From Brochothrix campestris (GTDB taxonomy: Bacteria > Bacillota > Bacilli > Lactobacillales > Listeriaceae), in assembly GCF_046058945.1 (NCBI RefSeq), contig NZ_CP175511.1, forward strand, positions 434,001 through 498,000: DNA of 64,000 nt, read 5' to 3'. A program made the translations under genes and the position numbers. Below the pieces are notes generated by a model. That model saw only the letters and a program-made list of their open reading frames with translations, did no database searches and was not told where the DNA came from. Positions 42,364 through 50,934 of this stretch are shown piece after piece (the first letter of the stretch is position 1; each line of letters opens with the position of its first letter).

Positions 42364-42612
42364 ATGTTACATTTTATTTGGGTATTAATTATTGGTGCAA
42401 TTATTGGTGCAATCGCCGGAGCAATTACTAAGACAGCCTATGGCTGGGTCGGCAACATCGTGGCCGGTATTGTTGGTTCATGGTTAGGTGAATTGATTTT
42501 AGGTAGCTGGGGCCCATCGCTCGCAGGTATGGCGATTTTTCCATCGATTATCGGTGCGGTTATTTTAGTATTTGTCGCATCACTTATTTTTGGAAAACTG
42601 AAAAAAGATTAG
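42364..42612 (+). CDS. GlsB/YeaQ/YmgE-family stress membrane protein (82 aa)
   Basis: Three TM segments with Gly-rich helices (IWVLIIGAIIGAIAGAIT, WVGNIVAGIVGSWLGELIL, SIIGAVILVFVASLIFG) define the transglycosylase-associated protein family. These are stress-induced inner-membrane proteins. Adjacent CsbD supports co-regulation. Confidence 0.88.
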   Translation: MLHFIWVLIIGAIIGAIAGAITKTAYGWVGNIVAGIVGSWLGELILGSWGPSLAGMAIFPSIIGAVILVFVASLIFGKLKKD

Positions 42613-42621
42613 TGAACTAGA

Positions 42622-42709
42622 GGTTAAAAATGAAAGTAGCTTATAGCAAAGTCGCTTGACCACTTTTCACAGAAAAAGCAGTTTGATTCGACTTTGTCTA
42701 CAATCTGGA
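42622..42709 (+). repeat. Repeat-family element behind glsB (5' core-like start, 3' motif)
   Basis: The element starts with AAATGAAAGTAGC, a weak form of the 5' core, and ends in GACTTTGTCTACAATCTGGA (42690-42709), identical to the copy near 27.1 kb. At 88 nt it is the shortest complete-looking member. Confidence 0.6.
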
Positions 42710-42738
42710 GCCAACATTTTTTGTTGGCTTCTTTTTTT
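42708..42738 (+). terminator. Terminator directly behind the repeat element
   Basis: GCCAAC, a 6-nt loop of mainly T, GTTGGC, then TTCTTTTTTT. Confidence 0.85.
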
Positions 42739-42779
42739 GTCCTCCTTTTAGCAAACCAACTGAATTTAATTGCAATTAT

Positions 42780-42788
42780 TGGTATAAT
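42780..42788 (+). promoter_or_regulatory. Extended -10 promoter of nos
   Basis: TGGTATAAT is a perfect extended -10 (TGn-TATAAT), 22 nt before the nos start codon. No clear -35 is seen, as is usual for extended -10 promoters. Confidence 0.5.
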
Positions 42789-42810
42789 AAACTGTAATTA
42801 GGGAGTGATG

Positions 42811-43908
42811 ATGAAAGTGACGTTAGTTGAAGAAGCACGAGTATTTATAGCGGAATGCTATAAAGAATTGAATAAGACGTCTGCGTTAGCTCAACGACTT
42901 AAGCAAATTGAATGTGAAATTAAAACAACTCATACATATAAACATACCGAAGAGGAACTCGCGCATGGCGTGAAAATGGCTTGGCGCAACAACAACCGTT
43001 GCATCGGCCGTCTCTTTTGGCAACAACTGCAATTGATTGATGCTAGATCGGCGACGACAGCTGTTGAGGTTGAAGCGGCGTTGTTGCATCATATTGAAGC
43101 GGGTACGAATGGTGGAGCGATTAGACCAACAATTACGGTCTTTGAGCCAGGAAGGGTGCGGATTTGGAATGAGCAATTGATTCGCTATGCTGGCTATATT
43201 GTTGATGGCAAACAAATCGGTGATCCCTTATCAAATGACATTACGAAACTTTGTCAACGATTAGGATGGCAATCGAATAAAACTGACTTTGATGTCCTGC
43301 CATTATTGTTTCAAGTGGATGAACACTCGCCCTTGTGTATGCGGGACATTCCGTCACCGTTAGTAAAAGAAGTAACGATCACACATCCAGACTATCCAAA
43401 ATTGGCAGAATTAAGCTTGAAATGGTATGCAGTGCCGATTATCGCCAATATGCGTCTAAGCATCGGTGGTATTTCTTATGAAGCTTGTCCGTTTAACGGC
43501 TGGTACATGGGAACCGAGATTGCTTCACGTAACCTCGTCGATACTGCCCGTTATAATAAATTGCCCGCGATTGCGACCGCCTTAGGAATTGAGACGCGCA
43601 AAAATCGTGAGTTGTGGCAGGACCGTGCCTTACTCGAGTTGAATTACGCAGTGTTAGATTCCTACAAGCGGGCAAAAGTGCAAATGGTCGATCATCATAC
43701 GGCAGCCAAACAATTTGCCCAATTTGAGTCGAATGAAGTGGAAGCACACCGTGAAGTTACAGGGAACTGGGCGTGGTTGATACCACCGATGTCGCCTGCA
43801 AGCACACATATTTTCCATCAGCCCTATGCGAATACGACCAAAACACCTAACTTTTTTTATAAAAAATCACTGTTTGAGAAGGAAAATCACTGTCCTTTTC
43901 AGCAATAA
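42811..43908 (+). CDS. nos: Bacterial nitric oxide synthase, oxygenase domain only
   Basis: The product is 365 aa from ATG 42811, with AGGGAG 5 nt upstream. It oxidises L-arginine to citrulline and NO using a haem thiolate centre. The axial Cys64 lies in WRNNNRCIGRLFW. The substrate Glu region reads YEACPFNGWYMGTEIASRNLVD. GNWAWLIPPMSPASTHIFHQPY carries the pterin-side tryptophan. There is no reductase domain, so electrons must come from unrelated flavodoxin/reductase partners, as known in Bacillus and Staphylococcus. A NUDIX gene follows after 48 nt. Confidence 0.96.
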   Translation: MKVTLVEEARVFIAECYKELNKTSALAQRLKQIECEIKTTHTYKHTEEELAHGVKMAWRNNNRCIGRLFWQQLQLIDARSATTAVEVEAALLHHIEAGTNGGAIRPTITVFEPGRVRIWNEQLIRYAGYIVDGKQIGDPLSNDITKLCQRLGWQSNKTDFDVLPLLFQVDEHSPLCMRDIPSPLVKEVTITHPDYPKLAELSLKWYAVPIIANMRLSIGGISYEACPFNGWYMGTEIASRNLVDTARYNKLPAIATALGIETRKNRELWQDRALLELNYAVLDSYKRAKVQMVDHHTAAKQFAQFESNEVEAHREVTGNWAWLIPPMSPASTHIFHQPYANTTKTPNFFYKKSLFEKENHCPFQQ

Positions 43909-43956
43909 AAGAGTACTCTTAAATAAGACCATTTTTTGAACGAAAAGAGGACTAAG

Positions 43957-44421
43957 ATGTTAAAATATACCATCTGTTTTATTAAATATCACGATTCACT
44001 TTTACTGTTGAATCGTTTAAAAGCGCCATGGATGGGCAGTTGGAATGGTGTCGGTGGCAAGTTGGAACCGAATGAAACGCCGCAAGCCTGTATCATTCGA
44101 GAAATACATGAAGAAACAGGGATACGTCTTGACAAAGTGACCGCGCGTGGTGAGATGCGATGGACTAATTTTGGCACCGCTAATGGAGGTATGTATTTAT
44201 TTACCGCAGAATTAACAAAAAAACCATTTGTTGGTCCGCAGGTGAGCATTGAAGGGTTATTGGATTTTAAAACAATTGAATGGGTGCTGTCACCGGATAA
44301 TACAGGAGTGGTTAACAATATTAAACCGCTGTTAGCAACGCTGTTTGAGGCGGAGCCAACTAGTATTTACCAGGCAGATTATGAAGTGAACAATTTGATA
44401 CGTTTTGTGAAAGTGCAGTAG
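43957..44421 (+). CDS. NUDIX hydrolase (MutT/8-oxo-dGTP diphosphatase-like)
   Basis: The product is 154 aa from ATG 43957, with AGAGGAC upstream. The NUDIX box reads GGKLEPNETPQACIIREIHEETGI, matching Gx5Ex7REUxEEx(G/T)U. It hydrolyses nucleoside diphosphates linked to another moiety, probably oxidised nucleotides. Position behind nos suggests a shared oxidative-stress role (inference). Confidence 0.88.
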   Translation: MLKYTICFIKYHDSLLLLNRLKAPWMGSWNGVGGKLEPNETPQACIIREIHEETGIRLDKVTARGEMRWTNFGTANGGMYLFTAELTKKPFVGPQVSIEGLLDFKTIEWVLSPDNTGVVNNIKPLLATLFEAEPTSIYQADYEVNNLIRFVKVQ

Positions 44422-44449
44422 CAGACGTTTGGATGGAAGAGGGAATGAT

Positions 44450-45655
44450 ATGGAAAATAAAAATAAAGGCCAACGGATTGACTATGGTATTATCGTCACG
44501 ATGTTATTGTTTGCGGCCGTTAGCTTAATCGCAATTTATACCGCCTTAAATACGGATCCAGCCTATGGTCGTTCATTGGTTATTCGCCAAGGGGCATTTT
44601 ACATAATCGGAGCAGTCGCAGTTGCTGTAATTATGCGGATTGATCGGGAACTCATGATTAAACTGACCCCGTATTTATACGTATTTGGGCTGTTTATTTT
44701 ACTACTCGTCCTTATTCCTGGCATCGGTGTCGAAGTCAATGGGGCACGTAGTTGGATAAAACTTCCAGTTGTTGGGCAGTTTCAACCAGCTGAATTAATG
44801 AAGATTTGCCTCGTATTAATGCAAGGTAAAGTTATTATCGAACATAATAAGGCGGCTAAAATTAGAACAGTCAGAACCGACTGGGTGTTATTGTTTAAAA
44901 TATCACTAACATCGTTCATTCCATTTGTCTTAATTTTACTGGAGAACGATTTAGGAACCGGCTTAGTTATAATGGCGATTACGCTAGGTATGTTTATCAT
45001 TTCAGGGATTACGTGGCGGATTCTCTTACCCTTGATTTTAGGCGTGTTCTCATTAGGCGCAGCGATGATTTATACTGTAATGGTTAAACCAGAATGGCTC
45101 GCATTGATTGGTTTCAAACAGTATCAATTTGGACGAATCACCTCGTGGTTGGATCCTTATTCATCTGCTGATTCAGATGGCTATCAATTAATTTTAGCAA
45201 TGCAAGCCATCGGATCGGGTGAAATTACCGGTTATGAAGGCACGAATGGAATGGCATCAATTCCCGAAGGTCATACCGATATGATTTTTGCGATGATTAA
45301 TCATCACTGGGGCTTTATTGCCGGCAGTATCGTTATTGCCTTGTTCTTTATTCTCGTCTACCAAATTATTGGAACAGCCTTGGATTTAAAAGATGAGTTT
45401 TACGCGGTTATTTGTACCGGTGTTGTGATGACAATTATGTTCCATGTGCTTGAAAATGCCGGGATGACAATTGGCTTGCTACCGATTACAGGGATTCCAT
45501 TGCCATTTATTAGTTATGGTGGGACCTCGCTCGTCGTTAACTTGTTAGGGATAGGTGTCATAATGTCGATGCGTTTTAACTCACCTGATTCAATGTTTTC
45601 GAAAGAAGAAAAAGAAACTGATATTGCCTTATATGATGTTAAGAAACGAAAATAA
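44450..45655 (+). CDS. SEDS-family glycan polymerase (FtsW/RodA)
   Basis: The product is 401 aa from ATG 44450, with AGAGGG upstream. About ten TM segments are present, with SEDS motifs GVEVNGARSWIKLPVVGQFQPAELMKICLV, LENDLGTGLV, EGHTDMIFAMINHHWGF and GLLPITGIPLPFISYGGTSLVVNL. SEDS proteins polymerise lipid II into peptidoglycan strands with a class B PBP. By synteny it corresponds to one of the paired FtsW/RodA genes I recall upstream of the ArsC-like gene and gcvH in Listeria. Which septal or elongation role it has is undecided. Confidence 0.92.
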   Translation: MENKNKGQRIDYGIIVTMLLFAAVSLIAIYTALNTDPAYGRSLVIRQGAFYIIGAVAVAVIMRIDRELMIKLTPYLYVFGLFILLLVLIPGIGVEVNGARSWIKLPVVGQFQPAELMKICLVLMQGKVIIEHNKAAKIRTVRTDWVLLFKISLTSFIPFVLILLENDLGTGLVIMAITLGMFIISGITWRILLPLILGVFSLGAAMIYTVMVKPEWLALIGFKQYQFGRITSWLDPYSSADSDGYQLILAMQAIGSGEITGYEGTNGMASIPEGHTDMIFAMINHHWGFIAGSIVIALFFILVYQIIGTALDLKDEFYAVICTGVVMTIMFHVLENAGMTIGLLPITGIPLPFISYGGTSLVVNLLGIGVIMSMRFNSPDSMFSKEEKETDIALYDVKKRK

Positions 45656-45659
45656 TAAC

Positions 45660-45702
45660 TGCCGTCAGCACCTTCCTTACAGAAAGATGCTGGCTTTTTT
45701 TA
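45660..45702 (+). terminator. Terminator behind the SEDS gene
   Basis: GCCGTCAGCA and TGCTGGC arms enclose a loop and are followed by seven T. Confidence 0.8.
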
Positions 45703-45793
45703 TTCAGAATCTTTCCGCTAAAAGGTTGTCCAAATACTAAAAATCAACTATGATAAGGATAGAAACAGAAAAAAGAAGAGTGAGGGATAATAA

Positions 45794-46147
45794 ATGATTA
45801 AATTTTATGAATACCCTAAGTGTACGACGTGTAAGAAAGCCAAAAAATGGTTGTCTGATAACGATGTCGCTTTTGAAGCAATTGATATCGTAGAAGAAAC
45901 ACCGACTGCCGCACAATTAAAAGCAGCCTTTGAGAAAACAAACTTACCAATCAAACGTTTTTTCAACACAAGTGGTCAAAAATACCGCGAATCAAACTTA
46001 AAAAATAAGATTGATCGCATGACAAATGATGAAATTTTCGCCTTACTTGCAACTGATGGGATGTTAATTAAACGTCCATTAGCAATCAGTGATGAGATGG
46101 TTACCTTAGGTTTTAAAGAAGAAGATTACGCGCGTTTTTGGAAATAA
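45794..46147 (+). CDS. ArsC/Spx-family protein (YusI-like)
   Basis: The product is 117 aa. The thioredoxin-like fold has CTTC near residues 10-13 (YPKCTTCKKAKKWL), then PIKRFFNTSGQKYRESNLK and LIKRPLAISDEMVTLGF. It resembles arsenate reductase-like YusI more than true Spx because it lacks the Spx RPI/RNA-polymerase contact text. The redox substrate is unknown. The gcvH gene follows after 31 nt, as in Bacillus and Listeria. Confidence 0.85.
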   Translation: MIKFYEYPKCTTCKKAKKWLSDNDVAFEAIDIVEETPTAAQLKAAFEKTNLPIKRFFNTSGQKYRESNLKNKIDRMTNDEIFALLATDGMLIKRPLAISDEMVTLGFKEEDYARFWK

Positions 46148-46178
46148 AACTAAACTAACTGAAAAGGGGTTTTTTAAT

Positions 46179-46562
46179 ATGACTGATTACAAAGCTTATA
46201 AATACACAGAGGAACATGAATGGGTAAAAAAAGACGGCGATAATTACTACATCGGTATTTCATTACATGCACAAGATGAACTAGGCGATATCGTTTTTGT
46301 TGAAGTTCCTGAAGTCGATGATACAATCGAAAAAGGCGATTCATTCGGAAGTGTTGAATCTGTTAAAACAGTCTCAGAACTTTATGCACCAGTTGGTGGT
46401 ACCGTTGTTTCAGTCAATGAGCTACTTGAAGATGAGCCTGAAACGTTAAACCAAGATCCGTATGAAAAAGGTTGGATTTGTGCATTAACCGATGTTGATG
46501 AGGCAGCTTATAATGAGCTACTAACATATGAACAGTACGAAGCATTTATCGCAGAAGCATAA
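46179..46562 (+). CDS. gcvH: Glycine cleavage H protein / lipoyl carrier
   Basis: The product is 127 aa. The lipoyl Lys63 lies in SVESVKTVSELYAP, and EEHEWVKKDGDNYYIGISLHAQDELGDIVFVEVPEV is typical. No gcvT or gcvP genes are adjacent, so besides glycine cleavage it may act as the octanoyl/lipoyl relay to 2-oxoacid dehydrogenases, as shown for B. subtilis GcvH (family knowledge). Confidence 0.96.
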   Translation: MTDYKAYKYTEEHEWVKKDGDNYYIGISLHAQDELGDIVFVEVPEVDDTIEKGDSFGSVESVKTVSELYAPVGGTVVSVNELLEDEPETLNQDPYEKGWICALTDVDEAAYNELLTYEQYEAFIAEA

Positions 46563-46564
46563 AA

Positions 46565-46727
46565 GAGAGCAATAAAAGTGAAGGCAGCAGGCATAACTTC
46601 GCAGATGTTGACATGTGAAAGAAGCGCGACTAATGACAGTCGCTGACTTTCGCATCAAATATCCCAGCTGTTAGCTTATTCAACGCTCAAATCAAAGCAG
46701 TTTAATTCCACTTTGACTATCATCTGA
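46565..46727 (+). repeat. Repeat-family element behind gcvH
   Basis: AATAAAAGTGAAGGCAGC (46571-46588), a divergent 5' core, starts about 10 nt after the gcvH stop. The 3' motif (46698-46727, ending in ACTATCATCTGAA) leads into a terminator. The middle contains GCGCGACTAATGACAGTCGC, a small hairpin. Confidence 0.5.
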
Positions 46728-46764
46728 AATCATTCAAGGCGACAGACGCTTTGAATGATTTTTA
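46727..46764 (+). terminator. Terminator behind the gcvH repeat element
   Basis: AATCATTCAAGGCG and CGCTTTGAATGATT arms with a 5-nt loop, then T-rich sequence. Confidence 0.85.
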
Positions 46765-46784
46765 TTTTAAGAAGGAGGGATGTC

Positions 46785-47099
46785 ATGCAAGAGTGGTACG
46801 AACCCTCATTTCATGAAGCAAGGGAACAGCAGCGCGCCTTTGCCGTCTTGTTTTACACACCGATGTGTGGCAGTTGTCACGTCGTGGAACGACAACTCGA
46901 TATTATTGCAGAGACAGTTCCAGAACTGACGTTAGTTAAAATGAATCTCAATTATTTACCGAAAATCGTGCAAACTTATCAAATTCAAAGCGTTCCAAGC
47001 GTGTACCGCTTTGATACGAACGGTGTCGTCAAGCGCCTCACCGTGATTGATAATGTGACCGAATTGTATCGTGAGTTAATAGTGCTAAAAAAAAAGTGA
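46785..47099 (+). CDS. Thioredoxin-like protein (YusE-like)
   Basis: The product is 104 aa from ATG 46785, with AAGGAGGG upstream. The active site CGSC is in VLFYTPMCGSCHVVERQL, and the cis-Pro region is IQSVPSVYRF. It is a small cytoplasmic thiol-disulfide protein. Its place between gcvH and metN is conserved in Bacillus and Listeria. Confidence 0.88.
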   Translation: MQEWYEPSFHEAREQQRAFAVLFYTPMCGSCHVVERQLDIIAETVPELTLVKMNLNYLPKIVQTYQIQSVPSVYRFDTNGVVKRLTVIDNVTELYRELIVLKKK

Positions 47100-47107
47100 A
47101 ACAGTGA

Positions 47108-47136
47108 TTGACTTGTGTAGCGCAAGCCTTTATAAT
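47108..47136 (+). promoter_or_regulatory. Promoter of the S-box metNIQ operon
   Basis: -35 TTGACT (47108-47113) and the perfect -10 TATAAT (47131-47136) stand 17 nt apart, about 30 nt before the riboswitch. Confidence 0.88.
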
Positions 47137-47164
47137 TACGTTAATAAGTATAACTTTATATGAT

Positions 47165-47337
47165 ATTTCTTATCAAGAGTGGTGGAGGGACTTGCCCGAT
47201 GAAACCCAGCAACCCCATGAGAATGGACGGTGCTAAATCAAGCTAAGTGAGTGATCACTTAGAAAGATGAGAAGCGGGCTATTCTAATAATAGACGTTTC
47301 ACATCTTTCTGAAATTCAGAAAGATGTTTTTTTATGC
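47165..47337 (+). promoter_or_regulatory. SAM-I riboswitch (S-box) with terminator
   Basis: CTTATCAAGAGTGGTGGAGG and then GACTTGCCCGATGAAACCCA followed by GCAACC are the diagnostic S-box segments. The aptamer closes near 47275 with AAAGATGAGAAG. The expression platform ends in a terminator (47302-47333: CATCTTTCTGAA / TTCAGAAAGATG, then seven T). High SAM should terminate transcription before metN. Confidence 0.95.
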
Positions 47338-47370
47338 TTAAAAAGCGGTTAATAAGAAAGGTTGGAGCAG

Positions 47371-48393
47371 ATGATTAAATTAGAAAATGTCAGCAAGACG
47401 TTTCAAACGCGCAACGGTGCAGTAGACGCTGTTAAAAATGTTAGTTTTGAGATTGAAACTGGCGAAATTTTCGGAATAATCGGCTATTCGGGAGCAGGTA
47501 AAAGTACGCTTATCCGGATGTTTAATGGCCTTGAAACACCAACAGCCGGTAATATTCAGTTAAATGATATCGCCATTTCAAATATCCAAGGGGCAGACCT
47601 TCGCAAGGCACGCCAAAAAATCGGCATGATTTTTCAACACTTTAACTTGTTATGGTCACGCACAGTCGCCGAAAATATTGCGTTTCCATTGGAAATTGCT
47701 GGTGTGAAAAAAGCAGAACGTGAGCGTCGTGTAGCTGAACTGATCCACTTAGTTGGCTTAGACGGACGTGACAAATCGTATCCCGCACAACTCAGTGGCG
47801 GTCAAAAACAACGGGTCGGCATTGCCCGAGCGTTAGCCAATGATCCTGACGTGTTGCTGTGTGATGAGGCGACCAGTGCGCTCGATCCACAGACAACAAG
47901 TGAGGTACTCAACTTGTTAACCGATATTAACAAACGTCTTGGCTTAACAATTATCCTAATTACGCATGAAATGCCCGTTATCCGTAAAATCTGTAACCGT
48001 GTCGCAGTGATGGAAGGCGGTAAAGTCGTCGAATTAGGCGAGGTCTTGACGGTATTCCAAACACCACAACAAGAAATCACCCGTCGTTTCGTCTCGCAGG
48101 CCACTGATGATACCCAAACAGCTGAGATTGAACAAATGTTGATTGAAACGTATCCGACCGGTTTACTAGCGCGCTTAGTCTTTACAGCCTCACAAACGAC
48201 GCAGCCAGTCATTACCGACTTGGCGAAAAAATTCGACATCGATATTAGCATTTTACATGGATCGATGACACAAACACGCAACGGTGCGTATGGTTTCCTC
48301 TTTATCCAACTGGTTGGGGCCGAAGCGAACATTGCAGCAACGAAAGCATACCTAGCAGAGATTGACGTCAGAATGGAAGTGATTCGTGCATGA
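47371..48393 (+). CDS. metN: Methionine ABC transporter ATPase MetN
   Basis: The product is 340 aa from ATG 47371. Walker A GYSGAGKST (38-46), IFQHFNLL, LSGGQKQRVGIARAL and VLLCDEATSALD are followed by the C-terminal NIL domain (about residues 260-340) that senses methionine. It lies under the S-box and overlaps metI by 4 nt. Confidence 0.96.
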   Translation: MIKLENVSKTFQTRNGAVDAVKNVSFEIETGEIFGIIGYSGAGKSTLIRMFNGLETPTAGNIQLNDIAISNIQGADLRKARQKIGMIFQHFNLLWSRTVAENIAFPLEIAGVKKAERERRVAELIHLVGLDGRDKSYPAQLSGGQKQRVGIARALANDPDVLLCDEATSALDPQTTSEVLNLLTDINKRLGLTIILITHEMPVIRKICNRVAVMEGGKVVELGEVLTVFQTPQQEITRRFVSQATDDTQTAEIEQMLIETYPTGLLARLVFTASQTTQPVITDLAKKFDIDISILHGSMTQTRNGAYGFLFIQLVGAEANIAATKAYLAEIDVRMEVIRA

Positions 48394-49067
48394 ATGAATT
48401 AATGGAAAAATGGTTACCGAATATTAGCTGGTCAGAAGTATGGACGGCGACGCAAGAAACGTTAATTATGACAGTTATCTCAATCGTCTTTGTCTTTATT
48501 TTAGGCCTGTTACTCGCGTTACTCTTATTTTTAACACGCGATCAAAGCAACATCTTCATTAAACTAATCAATTGGGTGTCAGTGGCCTTCGTTAATATTT
48601 TCCGCTCGATTCCGTTCATCATCTTAATCGTCCTCCTGATGCCATTTACGAAAACCATCATGGGAACAGTCATTGGTACTGCGGGCGCATTCCCGGCCTT
48701 GATCATTTCAGCGGCACCATTTTATGCCCGCCTCGTTGAAATCGCCTTCGTTGAAATTGATAAAGGTGTGATTGAAGCGAGTCGTGCAATGGGTGCGAGT
48801 CAATGGACGATTATTCGTAAAGTATTATTGCCTGAAGCGATGCCGGCCATTATTTCTGGCTTAACCGTAACGACGATTTCATTGATTGGCTACACGGCAA
48901 TGGCGGGGGTTATCGGCGCTGGTGGTTTAGGAAACATGGCTTACTTCACTGGTTTCCAACGCTCACAAAATGATGTGACATTTGTAACAACTGTTATTAT
49001 TTTAATCCTCGTCTTTATTATCCAATTTATTGGCGATAAGATTACAACGAAACTTGATAAACGTTAA
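48390..49067 (+). CDS. metI: Methionine ABC transporter permease MetI
   Basis: The product is 225 aa with about five TM segments. The EAA loop is VIEASRAMGASQWTIIRKVLLPEAMP, and GAGGLGNMAYFTGFQRSQNDV and TTKLDKR near the end are typical. It partners MetN. Confidence 0.95.
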   Translation: MNELMEKWLPNISWSEVWTATQETLIMTVISIVFVFILGLLLALLLFLTRDQSNIFIKLINWVSVAFVNIFRSIPFIILIVLLMPFTKTIMGTVIGTAGAFPALIISAAPFYARLVEIAFVEIDKGVIEASRAMGASQWTIIRKVLLPEAMPAIISGLTVTTISLIGYTAMAGVIGAGGLGNMAYFTGFQRSQNDVTFVTTVIILILVFIIQFIGDKITTKLDKR

Positions 49068-49090
49068 TTAATTAAATGGGGGGAACAAAC

Positions 49091-49909
49091 ATGAAAAAAA
49101 TCATTTTAAGTCTTGTTACTGTATTAGTACTTGTCACCTTAGCTGCCTGTGGTGGCAATGATGACGCCAAAAAAGACAGTGCTAAACTGGTGGTCGGTGC
49201 CTCAAACGTGCCGCACGCTGAGATTTTAGAAAAAGCAAAACCACTCCTTGCAAAAGAAGGGGTCGAACTTGAAATCAAAAAGTACCAAGATTACATTTTA
49301 CCAAATAAACAATTGGCATCAGGTGATTTAGATGCCAACTATTTCCAACATATTCCTTACTTAGAACAATACAACAAAGATAACGAGACCGATTTAGTCA
49401 GTGCCGGCAAAATTCATATTGAACCGTTCGGTATTTATTCAGCTAAATTCAAAAAAGTCAGTGATATCAAAGACGGTGCGACGATTTTAATTAGTAACAG
49501 CACAGCTGACCAAGGACGGATTTTAATGTTACTTGAGCAAGAAGGGCTCGTTAAAATTAACGACAGCATTAAAGATAAAGTCACAGCTACAATTAAAGAT
49601 ATTGACAACATCAAACACTTGAAATTTTTAAATCAAGTTGATCCTGGCCTCTTGGCACAAGCGTATAAAAACGAGGAAGCTGATTTATATGCCATCAATA
49701 CTAACTATGCGATTGATGCGGGCTTGCAACCGACAGAAGATGCGTTGATTCTTGAAAATTCTGACTCACCATACGCGAACATTGTAGCGGTGAACAAAGC
49801 AGATAAAGACAATGCTAATATTAAAAAATTAATTAAAGTATTGCACTCGAAAGCAATTCAAGACTTCATTACTGACAAATATGAGGGTGCGGTTTTACCA
49901 ACCAAGTAA
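49091..49909 (+). CDS. metQ: Methionine-binding lipoprotein MetQ (copy 1)
   Basis: The product is 272 aa from ATG 49091, preceded by GGGGGG. Lipobox LAAC; NlpA text VVGASNVPHAEILEKAKPLLAKEGVELEIKKYQDYILPNKQL, DANYFQHIPYL and IHIEPFGIYSAKF. It is the substrate receptor of MetNI. A close paralogue follows directly. Confidence 0.95.
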   Translation: MKKIILSLVTVLVLVTLAACGGNDDAKKDSAKLVVGASNVPHAEILEKAKPLLAKEGVELEIKKYQDYILPNKQLASGDLDANYFQHIPYLEQYNKDNETDLVSAGKIHIEPFGIYSAKFKKVSDIKDGATILISNSTADQGRILMLLEQEGLVKINDSIKDKVTATIKDIDNIKHLKFLNQVDPGLLAQAYKNEEADLYAINTNYAIDAGLQPTEDALILENSDSPYANIVAVNKADKDNANIKKLIKVLHSKAIQDFITDKYEGAVLPTK

Positions 49910-50008
49910 CGATATAACAATAGTGTGGGAGTTCGCTCCTTCGCTATTTTATATATAGTTCAAAAAGAGTGAATATTCGCAATATTTATCAATTAGGAGG
50001 AATGGGAT

Positions 50009-50836
50009 ATGAAAAAAGCAATTTTAGTAATTATTAGCGCCATTTTATTAGTGGTATTGGCAGCATGTGGGTCAGCCGATGCGACAGCCGAGAAGAAAGA
50101 GAAAACAACGACGTTAGTGATAGGGGCATCTAACGTACCGCATGCCGAAATTTTAGAAGAGGCAAAACCAATCTTGAAAAAAGAAGGTATTATCTTAGAT
50201 ATTAAAAAATACCAAGATTACATCTTACCGAATAAAAACTTAGCAGATGGTGAATTAGACGCCAACTACTTCCAACATATTCCCTTTTTGGAGTTATCGA
50301 ATAAAGAAAACGACACAGACTTAGTCAATGCCGGTAAAATTCATATTGAGCCCTTCGGTATTTACTCATCGAAATACAAAGATGTGGCTGATGTCAAAGA
50401 CGGCGCAACCATTTTAATTAGTAATAACGTTGCTGAACATGGTCGTATTTTAATGTTATTAGAAAAAGAAGGCTTAGTGAAGATTAACGATTCAGTTGAA
50501 AATAAAGTCGATGCGACCCTCGATGATATTGAAAACACGAAACACTTGAAATTCTTAAATCAAATCGATCCAGGTTTACTTGCAAAAGCCTATAAAAATG
50601 ACGAGGCTGATCTTTATGCCATCAATACGAACTATGCGTTAGATGCGGGCTTGAAACCAACGGAAGATGCCTTAATTTTAGAGGATGCTGATTCACCGTA
50701 TGCAAATGTGATTGCGGTTAATGCCAAGGATAAAAACAAGGCAGCCATCAAAAAATTAGTTGCAGTTTTACAATCAAAAGAAATCCAAGATTTTATTACT
50801 GATAAATATGAAGGTGCCGTTGTGCCAGTGAAGTAG
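50009..50836 (+). CDS. metQ: Methionine-binding lipoprotein MetQ (copy 2)
   Basis: The product is 275 aa with lipobox LAAC. It matches copy 1 across almost the whole length (VIGASNVPHAEILEEAKPILKKEG, DANYFQHIPFLELSNKENDTDLVNAGKIHIEPFGIYSSKY), so it arose by tandem duplication. A 99-nt spacer with only a weak hairpin separates them, and it has its own AGGAGG. The two receptors may differ in preference, for example L- versus D-methionine or peptides (inference). Confidence 0.93.
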   Translation: MKKAILVIISAILLVVLAACGSADATAEKKEKTTTLVIGASNVPHAEILEEAKPILKKEGIILDIKKYQDYILPNKNLADGELDANYFQHIPFLELSNKENDTDLVNAGKIHIEPFGIYSSKYKDVADVKDGATILISNNVAEHGRILMLLEKEGLVKINDSVENKVDATLDDIENTKHLKFLNQIDPGLLAKAYKNDEADLYAINTNYALDAGLKPTEDALILEDADSPYANVIAVNAKDKNKAAIKKLVAVLQSKEIQDFITDKYEGAVVPVK

Positions 50837-50902
50837 ATAGCACTGGCACACGCATTTTCCTGAAAGCTTGACGATTCGTGTAGCTAGGATTTTTCAGTAA
50901 TG

Positions 50903-50934
50903 AAAGGAGAGACGTTACATGTCTCTCCTTTTTT
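50903..50934 (+). terminator. Terminator of the metNIQQ operon
   Basis: AAAGGAGAGAC, loop GTTACAT, GTCTCTCCTTTTTT. The following 50935-51148 leads to sufC; I see a TACAAT-like -10 near 50990 but no convincing -35. Confidence 0.9.

Noticed and set aside
45794..46147. Calling the ArsC-like protein Spx
   Set aside because: The CxxC is present, but the segments of Spx that contact RNA polymerase are not recognisable, and the gcvH neighbourhood fits YusI.
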